Shown here: one piece after another, positions 25,915 to 35,489 of the stretch
How the letters are laid out: every line of letters starts with the position of its first letter
How positions within the stretch are numbered: the stretch's first letter is position 1
Assembly: GCF_047638075.1 (NCBI RefSeq)
Contig: NZ_JBLJBV010000029.1
Location: 22,730 to 86,729, forward strand
Length of the DNA: 64,000 bases
Direction of reading: 5' to 3'
Origin: UBA6197 sp047638075
GTDB lineage: Bacteria > Pseudomonadota > Alphaproteobacteria > Rhodobacterales > Rhodobacteraceae
The notes under the pieces: model-generated
Databases searched by the model: none
The model's input: only the letters and a program-made list of their open reading frames with translations
What the model was told of the DNA's origin: nothing
Translations under genes and position numbers: made by a program

Positions 25915-28900
25915 ATGACAGGACATTGGCAACAGGTGCTTCAGGACATCTGGGGTATTAGCGCAACCCTCACCCCGCTTGACGGTGAATATGACCTGAA
26001 CTTCATGGCCACCGGCGCGCAGGACTATGTGCTCAAGGTTATGCGGGCGGGGTGCGATGCTGCGTTCATTGACCTGCAATGCCGGGCGTTCGACCATATT
26101 GCCACCCATGCGCCGGGCGTGACGGTGCCCAGAATCATCAAGACCCAAGCGGGCGATCTCTTCGCGTCGGCGCCCGATAAGGCCGGGGTGCCGCGGCTGA
26201 TCTGGTTATTGGAAAAGGTCGAGGGGCGGACCTATGCCGGTTTCCGGCCGCACAGCACCGCGTTGCTGGGCGATGTCGGGCATGCGGTGGGGGCGATGGA
26301 CCGCGCCCTTGCCGATTTTACCCACCCGTCGCTGGCGCGTGATTTCAAATGGAACCTGACGCAGGGCGACTGGATTGCCGATCAGGCCGGGGTGATCAAA
26401 GATCCGGCCCGCCGCGCCCTGATTGATCGGATCGTGTCCGATTTTCGCGGCGTCAAACCTGCGCTGGCCGCTTTGCCGCCAACCGCCATCCATAATGACG
26501 TGAACGATTACAATATCATCGTTGCCGGTAGCCTGACGCAGCCACCGCATGTTGCCGGGCTGATTGATCTGGGGGATATGTGCGCCGCCCCGCGTGTCTG
26601 CGATCTGGCGATTGTGGGCGCCTATATGGTGCTGGGCCAGCCCGACCCTGAACAGGCGTTGGCGGTAGTGGTGGCAGGCTATCACGCCGCCTGGCCGCTG
26701 ACCGCGCCCGAGGTTGATCTGATCTGGCCGCTGTTGCGCCTTCGGCTGGCGGTCAGCGTGGTGAACTCTACCCTGATGGCGCAGGAAAACCCTGCTGACC
26801 CCTATGTGGTGATTTCGCAAAAGCCGGCATGGGAGTTTCTTGAATCGGGTCTGGTCAATGACGGGCTGATAGCGGCGCGCCTGCGGGCGGCTTGCGGCCT
26901 GCCGGTGACGGACGCGGCACCGCGCATTCTGACTTGGCTTGACCAGCAGCGCGGCAGTTTCGCGCCGATTCTGGGCGCGGATCTGGATGACGCGCCGATG
27001 GGCTCTTTGGCGGTCGAAAATGCGACGGCACCGCAAAACCCCTTTGATCTGCCCTTGGCCGAGGCCGCGACGATCGGGCAGGAGTTTGAGGCTGGCGGCC
27101 CTGTCTGGCTGGGCTATTACAACGAACCGCGGCTGATCTACACCGCACCCGCCTTTCGCAAAGGCCCTTGGAAGGCGTCGAACCGGCGCACCGTGCATCT
27201 GGCGATTGACGCTTTTGCCCCGGCGCAGACGGTGCTGCATGCACCCATGGATGCGACCGTGCATGTGGTCGAAAACCGCACCGATCATCTGGATTACGGC
27301 GGCGTGGTGATCTTGCGGCACAAGACCCCGGCAGGGGATCCGTTCTTCACGCTTTATGGGCACCTGAACCCGGAAATCCTTGTGCGTTTGCAGGTTGGTC
27401 AACGCATTGCCAAGGGCGAGGCATTTGCCCGGCTGGGCGATGTCAGCCAATCGGGCGGCTGGGCGCCGCATGTCCATTTTCAGTTGGCCCTGACCACCGA
27501 CGGCATGGACAAGGATTGGCCCGGCGTGGCCGACCCCGATGAGATGTATCTGTGGGGCGCCGTCTGCCCCAACCCCGCGGCGCTATTGAACCTGCCGGAT
27601 GCCAAAACTTGCTTTGCCCCGACCCAAACGGCAGCGGTGCAGGCGGACCGCACACGCCTGTTTGGCCGTAATCTAAAGCTGAGCTATGCCGACCCGGTGA
27701 TGCTGGTGCGGGGCTGGCGGCACCATCTGTTCGACCAATGGGGCCGGCCATACCTTGATGCCTACAACAACGTGCCGCATGTGGGCCATGCCCATCCGCG
27801 TATTCAGGCGGTGGCGGCGGATCAGTTGAAGCGGATGAATTCAAACACCCGCTATCTGCACCCGGCGCAGACTGCCTTTGCCGAAAAGATCCTGTCGAAA
27901 ATGCCCGACGGGCTGACGATCTGCTTTTTTGTCAACTCGGGGTCCGAGGCGAATGAACTGGCGCTGCGTCTGGCCCGCGCCAAAACCGGCGGCAAGGACA
28001 TGATCACCCCCGATCACGGCTATCATGGCAACACCACCGGCGCGATTGACATTTCGGCCTATAAATTCAACGCCAAGGGCGGCATCGGCAAACCCGACTG
28101 GGTACACCTTGTCGAAGTCGCCGATGATTATCGCGGCAGTCATCGCCGGGATGACCCCGACCGGGCCGAGAAATTCGCAGCCGAAGTGGATGATGCGCTG
28201 GCCGCCATTACGGCGCGCGGCGGCAAGCTGGCCGGGTTTATCGCGGAAACCTTTCCCAGTGTCGGGGGCCAGATCATCCCGCCCAAGGGCTATCTGGCCG
28301 CGGTTTACCGGCGGATTCGGGCGGCCGGCGGCGTGTGTATCGCTGATGAGGTGCAAACCGGTCTTGGGCGGCTGGGCGAGTATTATTTTGGCTTTGAGCA
28401 GCAGGAAGCCACGCCCGATATCGTCGTGCTGGGCAAGCCGATCGGCAATGGTCATCCGCTGGGCGCTTTGGTGACTACCCGCGAAATTGCCGACAGTTTC
28501 GCCAATGGGCCCGAGTATTTCTCAACCTTCGGCGGCTCAACCCTGTCGTGCCGGATGGGCAAAGAGGTTCTTGATATTGTCGATGATGAGGGGTTGATGG
28601 AAAACGCCCGAAACATGGGCGCGCTGCTGCAAGACGGCCTTATGCAGCTAAAGGATCGCTATGATATAGTTGGCGATATCCGGGGTTATGGTCTGTTTAT
28701 CGGCGTTGATCTGGTAAGCAACCCCGAGACCCGCACCCCCGGCACCGAAATCGCGGATTACGTCAAGAACCGGATGCGCGAAAACCGGATCCTGATCGGC
28801 AGCGAAGGCCCGTTTGACAACATCCTGAAAATCCGCCCCCCCCTGACGATTGACGCCGAGGACGTCGGCATGATCCTGACCATTCTGGATCAGGTGCTGG

Positions 28901-28980
28901 AGGAAGCCACTATATTGAAAGCAATGCATAAGGCAGACGTCGACCGCGCAGAACGCCCCCCGCACAGCCCTGACGCCTAG
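25915..28980 (+). CDS. Three-domain fusion: aminoglycoside-phosphotransferase-like kinase, M23-like domain, class III aminotransferase
   Basis: 1021 residues. Domain 1 (about 1-330) is an APH/choline-kinase-type kinase with the catalytic HNDVNDYN (H193, D195, N200) and LIDLGDM. Domain 2 (about 420-545) resembles LytM/M23 peptidases with zinc ligands H428 and D432 in VHLAID and H519, H521 in HVHFQ. Domain 3 (about 590-1010) is a PLP class III aminotransferase fold with FVNSGSEANELA and the Schiff-base lysine K841 in VLGKPIGNGHP. The kinase plus aminotransferase pair recalls hydroxylysine kinase and the phospho-lyases acting on phosphohydroxylysine or phosphoethanolamine, so an amino-alcohol phosphorylated then eliminated is a reasonable guess. 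ATG 25915 follows a purine-rich GGGGGCAAGG. No signal peptide, so the M23 part is cytosolic. Confidence 0.88.
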   Translation: MTGHWQQVLQDIWGISATLTPLDGEYDLNFMATGAQDYVLKVMRAGCDAAFIDLQCRAFDHIATHAPGVTVPRIIKTQAGDLFASAPDKAGVPRLIWLLEKVEGRTYAGFRPHSTALLGDVGHAVGAMDRALADFTHPSLARDFKWNLTQGDWIADQAGVIKDPARRALIDRIVSDFRGVKPALAALPPTAIHNDVNDYNIIVAGSLTQPPHVAGLIDLGDMCAAPRVCDLAIVGAYMVLGQPDPEQALAVVVAGYHAAWPLTAPEVDLIWPLLRLRLAVSVVNSTLMAQENPADPYVVISQKPAWEFLESGLVNDGLIAARLRAACGLPVTDAAPRILTWLDQQRGSFAPILGADLDDAPMGSLAVENATAPQNPFDLPLAEAATIGQEFEAGGPVWLGYYNEPRLIYTAPAFRKGPWKASNRRTVHLAIDAFAPAQTVLHAPMDATVHVVENRTDHLDYGGVVILRHKTPAGDPFFTLYGHLNPEILVRLQVGQRIAKGEAFARLGDVSQSGGWAPHVHFQLALTTDGMDKDWPGVADPDEMYLWGAVCPNPAALLNLPDAKTCFAPTQTAAVQADRTRLFGRNLKLSYADPVMLVRGWRHHLFDQWGRPYLDAYNNVPHVGHAHPRIQAVAADQLKRMNSNTRYLHPAQTAFAEKILSKMPDGLTICFFVNSGSEANELALRLARAKTGGKDMITPDHGYHGNTTGAIDISAYKFNAKGGIGKPDWVHLVEVADDYRGSHRRDDPDRAEKFAAEVDDALAAITARGGKLAGFIAETFPSVGGQIIPPKGYLAAVYRRIRAAGGVCIADEVQTGLGRLGEYYFGFEQQEATPDIVVLGKPIGNGHPLGALVTTREIADSFANGPEYFSTFGGSTLSCRMGKEVLDIVDDEGLMENARNMGALLQDGLMQLKDRYDIVGDIRGYGLFIGVDLVSNPETRTPGTEIADYVKNRMRENRILIGSEGPFDNILKIRPPLTIDAEDVGMILTILDQVLEEATILKAMHKADVDRAERPPHSPDA

Positions 28981-29111
28981 CCGGAGGCTGCCGAAAACCG
29001 CGTGGCGCGTCGCCGCCATTGTCACGCGAGGCACTGACCTGATAGCGGTAATTGGGCTGGCGTGGTCACGACTGGTAAGCAAATGGCCCCTGTCGAATGG
29101 GAAGGTATGGT

Positions 29112-29894
29112 ATGAAGGTTCTTATTCTTGAGACGGCCGCACAAGCCGTCGCGCGGGCCACCGGTTTTGTTGTGACCATGGTTCAGCAAAAACCGGATGC
29201 CGTTTTGGGCTTGGCAACCGGCGGCACGATGCTTCCGCTTTATGATTGTCTGCGCGCCCGGCATCTGGCCGAAGGTGTCTCTTTTGCGGGGGTATCAACC
29301 TTCAACCTTGATGAATATATCGGGCTTTCCCCGGATCATCCCTGTTCTTATCACCACTATATGCAAAAGGCGCTGTTTGATCATATCGACATTGACCCCG
29401 CCCGCACGCACCTGCCCCATGGCGACAGCGCCGACCCAACCGCCGAAGCCGCCCGCTACGAGGCATTGATCGCGGCGACAGGCGGGATTGATCTGCAACT
29501 GCTGGGCATTGGTCAAAACGGCCATATCGGCTTTAACGAGCCCACCTCAAGCCTTGCCTCGCGAACCCGGCTCAAGACCCTGACCGAAGATACCCGTCGC
29601 GCCAACCAGCGCTATTTTGACAGTTTCGATGATACCCCGCGCTATGCGCTGACCATGGGTGTGGCGACCATTCTTGAATCGAAGTCCTGCCTATTGCTGG
29701 CCACCGGCAGTGCCAAGGCCGATGCCGTGGCGGCGATGGTAGAGGGTCCGGTTGCCGCGATTTGCCCCGCATCCGCCTTGCAGTTGCACCGCAACGTCAC
29801 CGTCGTTCTGGATCAAGAGGCCGCGGCGGGGCTGAAACTGCGCACCTATTACCATCACGTCCATCCCAAGGGGGATGAAAGCGCCATCGGTTGA
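29112..29894 (+). CDS. nagB: Glucosamine-6-phosphate deaminase
   Basis: 260 residues. The substrate loop LGLATGGTMLPLY, the active-site base region TFNLDEYIGL, the GIGQNGHIGFNEP motif, and the late KADAVAAMVEG segment define the NagB family, which converts glucosamine-6-phosphate to fructose-6-phosphate and ammonia. ATG 29112 has GGAAGG upstream. There is no nagA, PTS or ROK kinase gene nearby, so whether it serves amino-sugar catabolism or another phosphosugar is open. It lies on the same strand as the fusion enzyme, 131 bases downstream. Confidence 0.92.
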   Translation: MKVLILETAAQAVARATGFVVTMVQQKPDAVLGLATGGTMLPLYDCLRARHLAEGVSFAGVSTFNLDEYIGLSPDHPCSYHHYMQKALFDHIDIDPARTHLPHGDSADPTAEAARYEALIAATGGIDLQLLGIGQNGHIGFNEPTSSLASRTRLKTLTEDTRRANQRYFDSFDDTPRYALTMGVATILESKSCLLLATGSAKADAVAAMVEGPVAAICPASALQLHRNVTVVLDQEAAAGLKLRTYYHHVHPKGDESAIG

Positions 29895-30033
29895 CCGGGG
29901 CGCTATTGCAGCGATGCGGCCCGCAGCCGCCTTGCAGTGGGACACAATCATATGACCGGGGCGGTGCCGCGCGGTGCTTGCATTTTCAGGCCGCGCAGCC
30001 AAACCTGTGCACAGTCTGAACACGGAGAGTCCG

Positions 30034-31653
30034 ATGCCCCGTCTTGGCCTTTGTCTTGCGCTTGCCATGTCCACCGCCCCCGCAGCACTTTTTGCCGAAA
30101 CGATCGAGGCAAATTCAAAGGTCACGCAGGTCACGCTTTACCCGTGGGGTGCGACCGTTACCCGCCGGGTCGCGTTTTCGGCCCCCGAAGGTGCGCATGA
30201 GCTGATCGTGGCGGATCTGCCGATGGCGACCACGGCCGATACATTGCGCGTCAGCGGCGACGGGGTGACGATTGGCGCCGTCAGCCTGATACATGGCCGC
30301 CTGCCGGTGACGGATGACACCCCCCGCCCGGCGATCAAGGCCGCCAAGGAAGAGGTCAAACGGCTGGAAGAGGTCCTGCGCGGCAAGGACGCCGCCATTG
30401 CAGCGATCCGGCTGCGAGCGGATGCGGCAAATGAACAGGTGGCATTCCTGCGCGGGCTGAATCAGTCAGATGCCCCTGCCAGCGCCGAAGACCTGCGCGC
30501 CCTGTCGCGGATGGTCGCTGACGAGGTTCTGGCCGCAAGCCAACGCGCCCTGACCGCCGGACAAGAGGCGGATACCGCCAGTCGCGCCCGCGAAGGTGAC
30601 GTGACGGCGCTTGATAAGGCCCGTCAGGCGTTGGCCGCGCTGACCGATGGCGCCCAAAACCATGCCGCCCTGTCGCTGATGGTGCAGTCCCGCGAAGGCG
30701 GCGGCGCGGTCGAGGTGACAAGCTATACCGACACTGCCAGTTGGCGTCCGGTCTATGACATGCGGCTGGACCGCGCGGCGGGTCGGCTGGATATGGAACG
30801 CGGCGTCGTCGTGTCGCAATCGTCGGGCGAGGATTGGCGCGGGGTTGATCTGGTGTTGTCAACCGCCCGCCCGTCCGAGCGGTCAGAGCCGTCGGCGCTT
30901 TGGCCCTGGCTGCGGCGCATCGACGATCCGGCGCCCTTGGCAGAGTTGGCCCCCAGCCCACTGGCTCGCGCCAGCAAAAGCATGGATTATGCCGGCGCCG
31001 CGCCGGTCCTGATGGAAACCGCCGGGGTCGAGATGATGGGCGCCACCGTCACCTATCACTACGCAACGCCCGTCGATATCCGCGACGGGGTCGAGGATCT
31101 GCGCCTGAAGCTGGATGACGTGGCACTGACACCCACGATCATCGCCGAGGCAGTGCCGGCCGAGGATAGCGTTGCCTATCTGGTGGCCGAGGGCACGAAT
31201 GATAGCGGTCAGGTGCTGCTACCCGGGCAGGCGGTGCTGTTTTTGGATGGGGCGTTGGTTGGGGGCGCGGCACTGGGCCTGACGGCCACAGGCGACAAGA
31301 TGCGCCTGGGCTTTGGCCCGATCGACGGGCTGCGGCTAACCCGCACCGTGCCGCAACGCAGTGAAGGCGGTCGTGGGGTGATCTCCAAATCGAACGAGCT
31401 GCAAGAGGTGGCATTGCTGAAGGTTGAAAACCTGACGGACGAGGATTGGCCCCTGCGCGTTCTGGACCGGGTGCCCTATTCCGAACAAGACGATCTGAAA
31501 ATCCGCTACACCGCGACACCCGCCCCCAGCGAGATCGACCGCAACGGCGCCCGCGGCGTTCTGGCGTGGGAGTCAGATATAAAGGCAGGCGCGACGCAAC
31601 AGATCCGGCTGGAAACGACCCTGACCTGGCCCGAGGGGAAAGTGCTGAACTGA
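30034..31653 (+). CDS. DUF4139 domain protein (mucoidy inhibitor MuiA-like), secreted
   Basis: 539 residues with a signal peptide (MPRLGLCLALAMSTAPAALF then AET). An N-terminal DUF4140 region (about 25-120: VTQVTLYPWGATVTRRVAF) is followed by a coiled coil (about 100-215) and a DUF4139 beta-rich part (YTDTASWRPVYDMRLD onward). Proteins of this layout have been called mucoidy inhibitor A; their mechanism is not known to me. CGGAGAG precedes ATG 30034. No obvious operon partner: nagB upstream, carbonic anhydrase convergent. Confidence 0.85.
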   Translation: MPRLGLCLALAMSTAPAALFAETIEANSKVTQVTLYPWGATVTRRVAFSAPEGAHELIVADLPMATTADTLRVSGDGVTIGAVSLIHGRLPVTDDTPRPAIKAAKEEVKRLEEVLRGKDAAIAAIRLRADAANEQVAFLRGLNQSDAPASAEDLRALSRMVADEVLAASQRALTAGQEADTASRAREGDVTALDKARQALAALTDGAQNHAALSLMVQSREGGGAVEVTSYTDTASWRPVYDMRLDRAAGRLDMERGVVVSQSSGEDWRGVDLVLSTARPSERSEPSALWPWLRRIDDPAPLAELAPSPLARASKSMDYAGAAPVLMETAGVEMMGATVTYHYATPVDIRDGVEDLRLKLDDVALTPTIIAEAVPAEDSVAYLVAEGTNDSGQVLLPGQAVLFLDGALVGGAALGLTATGDKMRLGFGPIDGLRLTRTVPQRSEGGRGVISKSNELQEVALLKVENLTDEDWPLRVLDRVPYSEQDDLKIRYTATPAPSEIDRNGARGVLAWESDIKAGATQQIRLETTLTWPEGKVLN

Positions 31654-31667
31654 ATGGCAAGAAAAGG

Positions 31668-32318
31668 TCAGACCTGCACAAAGCCCCCGGTTTCGGCATC
31701 GTATTGCATCAACCCGCCCTCGCCAATGTCGGTCAATAACCCGTGCAGGGTCATTTCGCCCGCCTCCAACGCCGCGCGCACGAAGGGGAAGGTCATCAGA
31801 TTCTCCAGCGACACCACCACTGCCTTACGCTCAAGCGCGGCGATACGTTCGGCTTCGGGCAGATCTTTGACCTGTTCGTAACCGGGGCGCAGGATATCAA
31901 GCCACTTGCCGACGAACGAGGTTTCCCTTTCCAGTTCGGGGGCATGACCGCTACACATCGCATCGCAGCCGTCAATGCCACCGCATTGCGTGTGGCCCAG
32001 CACGATCAGATGCGCCACCTTCAACGTGGTCACCGCATACTCGACCGTCGCTGAAGTGCCGTGGTGATCACCGTCGGGGGTATAATGCGGCACGAGGTTG
32101 GCAATATTGCGGTGAATGAAGAATTCACCCTGATCCGCCCCGAAAATCGAGGTCACATGAACCCGGCTGTCGCAGCACGAAATGACCATGGCGCGCGGGC
32201 GCTGCCCGTCTTCGGCCAAACGTCTATACCACGCCCGATTTTCGGCGTAGGTGGTGGCTTTCCAACCGTGATAGCGCTGAACAAGATAGGTGGGTAGCGG
32301 CCGAACATGGTCTTTCAT
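31668..32318 (-). CDS. Beta-class carbonic anhydrase
   Basis: 216 residues with the zinc ligands and active-site pair of beta carbonic anhydrases: CCDSRVHVTSIF (Cys and Asp) and LGHTQCGGIDGC (His and Cys). The enzyme interconverts CO2 and bicarbonate in the cytoplasm. The RHGTS-like NLVPHY segment also fits. AAAGGGG lies six bases before ATG 32318; an ATG two codons upstream (32324) is possible and the open frame reaches 32396. It stands alone, convergent with the DUF4139 gene and divergent from the small gene at 32463. Confidence 0.96.
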   Translation of the reverse strand: MKDHVRPLPTYLVQRYHGWKATTYAENRAWYRRLAEDGQRPRAMVISCCDSRVHVTSIFGADQGEFFIHRNIANLVPHYTPDGDHHGTSATVEYAVTTLKVAHLIVLGHTQCGGIDGCDAMCSGHAPELERETSFVGKWLDILRPGYEQVKDLPEAERIAALERKAVVVSLENLMTFPFVRAALEAGEMTLHGLLTDIGEGGLMQYDAETGGFVQV

Positions 32319-32462
32319 CGTCATCCCCTTTTGCGGCTGCGCTCTAGATAAGCTGTAATTGTTCCAAATTCGAGCGGTTTTTGTCGAATCCATCAACCTT
32401 TTCTTGAGGCAATAGCGTCAAAGTACCGATCAGCGTGGGGACGCAAGATCGGAGGGTGATGG

Positions 32463-32843
32463 GTGAACAAGATTGCAAAACTGCGGCCGCAGGAAGGTGT
32501 CCGGCTGGATCCTGACTGTCTGGTGGCGCTTTATGCCGAACTTGGGGAAGTCGGGGCCGAACGGGTTATTTCAGCCGCGATGGAAGAATTGGCCGTGCAT
32601 CTGGCGGCAGTTCAGGCAGCCGTATTGCCAGGCGCTGCCGCAGACCCGATTGCGGCGGCAAGAACCTTGGCGCGGTTGTCAAGGCAGGTGGGCATGACCT
32701 CGCTGGCGCGGGTTGCTGAGAATGTGGCGCAATGCGCCGCGTCGGGTGACCCCGTCAGCCAGGCGGCCACGCTGGCGCGGCTGGTGCGTATCACCAACCG
32801 CTCGTTGAGCGCTGTGTGGGATTTGCAAGACATCCGCCTTTAG
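32463..32843 (+). CDS. Small helical protein of unknown function
   Basis: 126 residues, almost all helix-forming, without signal or membrane segments (LDPDCLVALYAELGEVGAER, later LARLSRQVGMTSLARVAENV). The arrangement of amphipathic helices resembles histidine phosphotransfer or response-regulator-associated helical bundles, but no conserved phosphorylatable histidine motif is evident to me, so I assign no function. It starts at GTG 32463, six bases after GGAGGG; an overlapping ATG at 32459 is in another frame. The aminopeptidase gene follows after 63 bases and may be cotranscribed. Confidence 0.72.
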   Translation: MNKIAKLRPQEGVRLDPDCLVALYAELGEVGAERVISAAMEELAVHLAAVQAAVLPGAAADPIAAARTLARLSRQVGMTSLARVAENVAQCAASGDPVSQAATLARLVRITNRSLSAVWDLQDIRL

Positions 32844-32906
32844 CCCCCCTTGCGGGCGCTGCGCTGTGCGTTAGGCTATGGCGATACCGTAAAAGGACGT
32901 TTGACC

Positions 32907-34292
32907 ATGCCCCTCAGCTTTGCCGCCGCTGACAGCCCGTCGCTGCCACTTTATCTGCTGCCAGAAGGTGCCTCAGAGGTGGCTTTTTCGGCGCTTTCAA
33001 AATCTACACGGCTTTGGGCCGAGGCGCAGGGTTTTACCGGGGCACTGGGCCAGACCTGTGTGCTGCCGGGGCCAGAGGGCGCGCCCGTTGGGGCACTGTT
33101 TGGCCTTGGCACCCTTGCGGCACGCGCGCGTGGCCGCTTTCACCTTGCACGCGCCGCCGAGGCCCTGCCGGAAGGTGCGTGGCATCTGGTGGGTGATCTG
33201 TCCCCGACCGAGGCCGACGAGGCCGCGTTGGGCTGGCTGCTGGCGGGGTATCGCTTTACCCGCTACAAATCCGCCCCCGCCTTGAAAGCCCGGCTGAAAT
33301 GCCCCGATGGCGTTGACGCCACCCGCCTTGAGGTGCTTGCCAACGCCGAGGCGTTGACCCGCGATCTGATCAATACCCCCGCCTCTGACATGGGCCCGGA
33401 TGAGTTGGAGCAGGCCTTTTTCGCGCTTGCCGCCCGGCATAGCGCGACGGCAACCGCAGTCCGTGGCGACGATCTTTTGGCGCAGGGCTTCCCGATGATC
33501 CACGCAGTTGGCCGCGCAAGCCCGCGTGCGCCGCGTTTGCTGGACCTGCGTTGGGGCAGCGCGGGGCCAGAGCTGACCCTGGTTGGCAAGGGCGTGTGTT
33601 TTGACACTGGCGGGCTTGATCTGAAACCTGCCGCAGGCATGGGGTTGATGAAAAAGGACATGGGCGGCGCCGCCACCGTGATCGGGCTGGCGCAGATGAT
33701 CATGGCCCTGCACCTGCCGTTGCGGCTTCGGGTGCTGATCCCGGCGGTGGAAAATGCGGTGTCGGGTAATGCGTTCCGCCCACAAGACATTCTGACCTCG
33801 CGCAAGGGGCTGACGGTCGAGGTGAACAACACCGATGCCGAGGGGCGGCTGGTGCTGGCCGATGCACTGGCCTTCGCTGATGAGGAATCGCCCGATCTGA
33901 TCTTGTGCATGGCCACGCTGACGGGCGCGGCACGCATGGCGCTTGGGCCCGATGTGCCGCCCTTTTACACCGACGACGACGCCCTTGCCGGTGCCCTTGC
34001 CAAGGCGGCAGCCAGGGCTGCCGATCCGTTGTGGCGAATGCCGCTTTGGCAGCCCTATGAGCCGCTGATTGAACCCGGTATCGCGGATCTTGACAATGCG
34101 CCTTCGGGGGGGATGGCGGGGTCCGTGACCGCCGCCCTGTTCTTGCGCCGTTTTGTAACAGAAACCAAACGTTTCGCCCATTTTGATGTCTACGGCTGGC
34201 AACCTACCCCCGCCCCCGCCCGCCCGAAAGGCGGGGCAGGGCAGGGCGCGCGCGCCATTCTGGCCGCCCTTCCCGTGGTTCTGGGGCTATGA
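32907..34292 (+). CDS. Leucyl aminopeptidase family protein (M17)
   Basis: 461 residues. The M17 active-site signature NTDAEGRLVLADAL is intact, together with GKGVCFDTGGLDLKP and MKKDMGGAATVIG, which contribute the two zinc ions and catalytic lysine and arginine. It releases N-terminal amino acids from peptides in the cytoplasm. ATG 32907 follows AAAGGA at a reasonable distance; the open frame runs back to 32850 without support. Its stop overlaps the NlpC/P60 gene start (ATGA at 34289-34292), suggesting joint recycling of peptides, perhaps including murein peptides. Confidence 0.94.
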   Translation: MPLSFAAADSPSLPLYLLPEGASEVAFSALSKSTRLWAEAQGFTGALGQTCVLPGPEGAPVGALFGLGTLAARARGRFHLARAAEALPEGAWHLVGDLSPTEADEAALGWLLAGYRFTRYKSAPALKARLKCPDGVDATRLEVLANAEALTRDLINTPASDMGPDELEQAFFALAARHSATATAVRGDDLLAQGFPMIHAVGRASPRAPRLLDLRWGSAGPELTLVGKGVCFDTGGLDLKPAAGMGLMKKDMGGAATVIGLAQMIMALHLPLRLRVLIPAVENAVSGNAFRPQDILTSRKGLTVEVNNTDAEGRLVLADALAFADEESPDLILCMATLTGAARMALGPDVPPFYTDDDALAGALAKAAARAADPLWRMPLWQPYEPLIEPGIADLDNAPSGGMAGSVTAALFLRRFVTETKRFAHFDVYGWQPTPAPARPKGGAGQGARAILAALPVVLGL

Positions 34293-35122
34293 CGGCTGAC
34301 CGCCGCCTGACACCGTTCAACGGCCGCGTCGCGCATGTGTCGCTACGCGCGACGGTCGCCGCTGAAACCTATGTGGAGGGCACCAAGGCACAGATCACCG
34401 CCCCTCTTGCCGAAATTTGCGCAACCCCGGCGGGCCCGCGCGACCGCCAGCTATTGTTGGGGGCTGCCGTTCTGGTGCTGGAACGCCGCAATGACTGGGC
34501 CTTTGTGCAGGCGGAGGCGGATGGTTACTGCGGCTGGGTGCCCGGCAATGCCTTGGGCGTGGCGCAGGTGGCCACCCATTGGGTTGCGGCACCTGCAAGC
34601 CACCTTTACCCCGAACCCTCGATCAAGGCCCGCGAACTGGCCGCATTGCCACTGAATGCACGGGTGACCATTACCGGGGCCGACGGCAGGTTCTTGCAGA
34701 CCGCTGCGGGTGCCTTCATCCCTGCCCAACATCTGCGCGCTATCGGGGATTGGGCCAAAGATCCGGCAGATGTGGCCGCGTCACTATTGGGCACACCCTA
34801 CCTTTGGGGCGGCAACAGCCGGGCGGGAATTGACTGTTCGGGCCTGGTGCAGGCCGCCTATACCGCCTGCGGCCTGCCCTGCCCTGCCGATAGCGACCTG
34901 CAACGGGGCAGTCTGGGCGCACCCCTGCCTGAAGGCGCCCCCTACCGGCGCGGCGATCTGTTTTTCTGGAAGGGTCACGTCGCGCTGGCACTGGACCCTG
35001 AAACCTTGATCCACGCGAACGCCTACAGCATGAACGTGGCCCGGGAACCCATCGCCGCCTCTATCCGCCGGATTGACGCGCAGGGCGAGGGCTTGCCGCT
35101 TTGCGTCAAGCGGCGCAATTGA
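34289..35122 (+). CDS. NlpC/P60 family cell-wall peptidase with SH3 domain
   Basis: 277 residues. SH3-like segments occupy the first half (VFQAEADGYCGWVPGNAL-type sequence near residue 75 and LRAIGDW near 150), and the catalytic C40 domain holds the cysteine in AGIDCSGLVQAAY and the histidine in WKGHVALALD. These enzymes cut D-glutamyl-diamino acid bonds in peptidoglycan peptides. No signal peptide is present, which fits a cytoplasmic murein-peptide recycling enzyme as in related dipeptidyl-peptidase VI proteins. It is translationally coupled to the aminopeptidase gene. Confidence 0.93.
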   Translation: MTADRRLTPFNGRVAHVSLRATVAAETYVEGTKAQITAPLAEICATPAGPRDRQLLLGAAVLVLERRNDWAFVQAEADGYCGWVPGNALGVAQVATHWVAAPASHLYPEPSIKARELAALPLNARVTITGADGRFLQTAAGAFIPAQHLRAIGDWAKDPADVAASLLGTPYLWGGNSRAGIDCSGLVQAAYTACGLPCPADSDLQRGSLGAPLPEGAPYRRGDLFFWKGHVALALDPETLIHANAYSMNVAREPIAASIRRIDAQGEGLPLCVKRRN

Positions 35123-35141
35123 CGCCAAGGCGATTGGGCTG

Positions 35142-35489
35142 TCAGTCGATGGGGCGGATCAACTTGCGCTCCAACACCCGCAAAACCTGCGCAATGTCAT
35201 GGCCGCGCTTGAGGATCTGGCCATCCATGCCGACGACCGAATATTGGCCCTGCCGGGTGCGCAGGGCCGGGCGCTTTTCGATCCGGTAAAGCGGGGTTTC
35301 GGCGGCGCGGCGAAAGATCGAGAAAACCGCGACCTCGCGCAGAAAGCTCATCGCGTAATCACGCCACTCGCCCGCTGCCACCATGCGCCCGTAAAGCGAT
35401 AAGATCACCGATAGCTCTGCCCGGTCAAACGCCGTTTGCGCGGGCGCAGTCTGGGGCCGGGGAAAGGGTGTCGGTGGCTGAACCGTCAT
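35142..35489 (-). CDS. DUF2794 family protein
   Basis: 115 residues. After a proline-rich leader (about 1-20), the core FDRAELSVILSLYGRMVAAG and YRIEKRPALRTRQGQYSVVG is that of DUF2794, a small alphaproteobacterial family of unknown function. It is basic and soluble. Convergent with the NlpC/P60 gene, 19 bases between stops, with no obvious terminator. Confidence 0.87.
   Translation of the reverse strand: MTVQPPTPFPRPQTAPAQTAFDRAELSVILSLYGRMVAAGEWRDYAMSFLREVAVFSIFRRAAETPLYRIEKRPALRTRQGQYSVVGMDGQILKRGHDIAQVLRVLERKLIRPID

Noticed and set aside
26206..27477. 423-codon minus-strand open frame across the kinase-M23-aminotransferase gene
   Set aside because: It is antisense to a clearly recognisable enzyme, has no ribosome binding site, and its translation is arginine- and glutamine-rich as expected for a GC-rich shadow frame.
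32997..34202. 401-codon minus-strand open frame across the aminopeptidase gene
   Set aside because: Antisense to the M17 active-site sequence; composition typical of a shadow frame and no homology is apparent.
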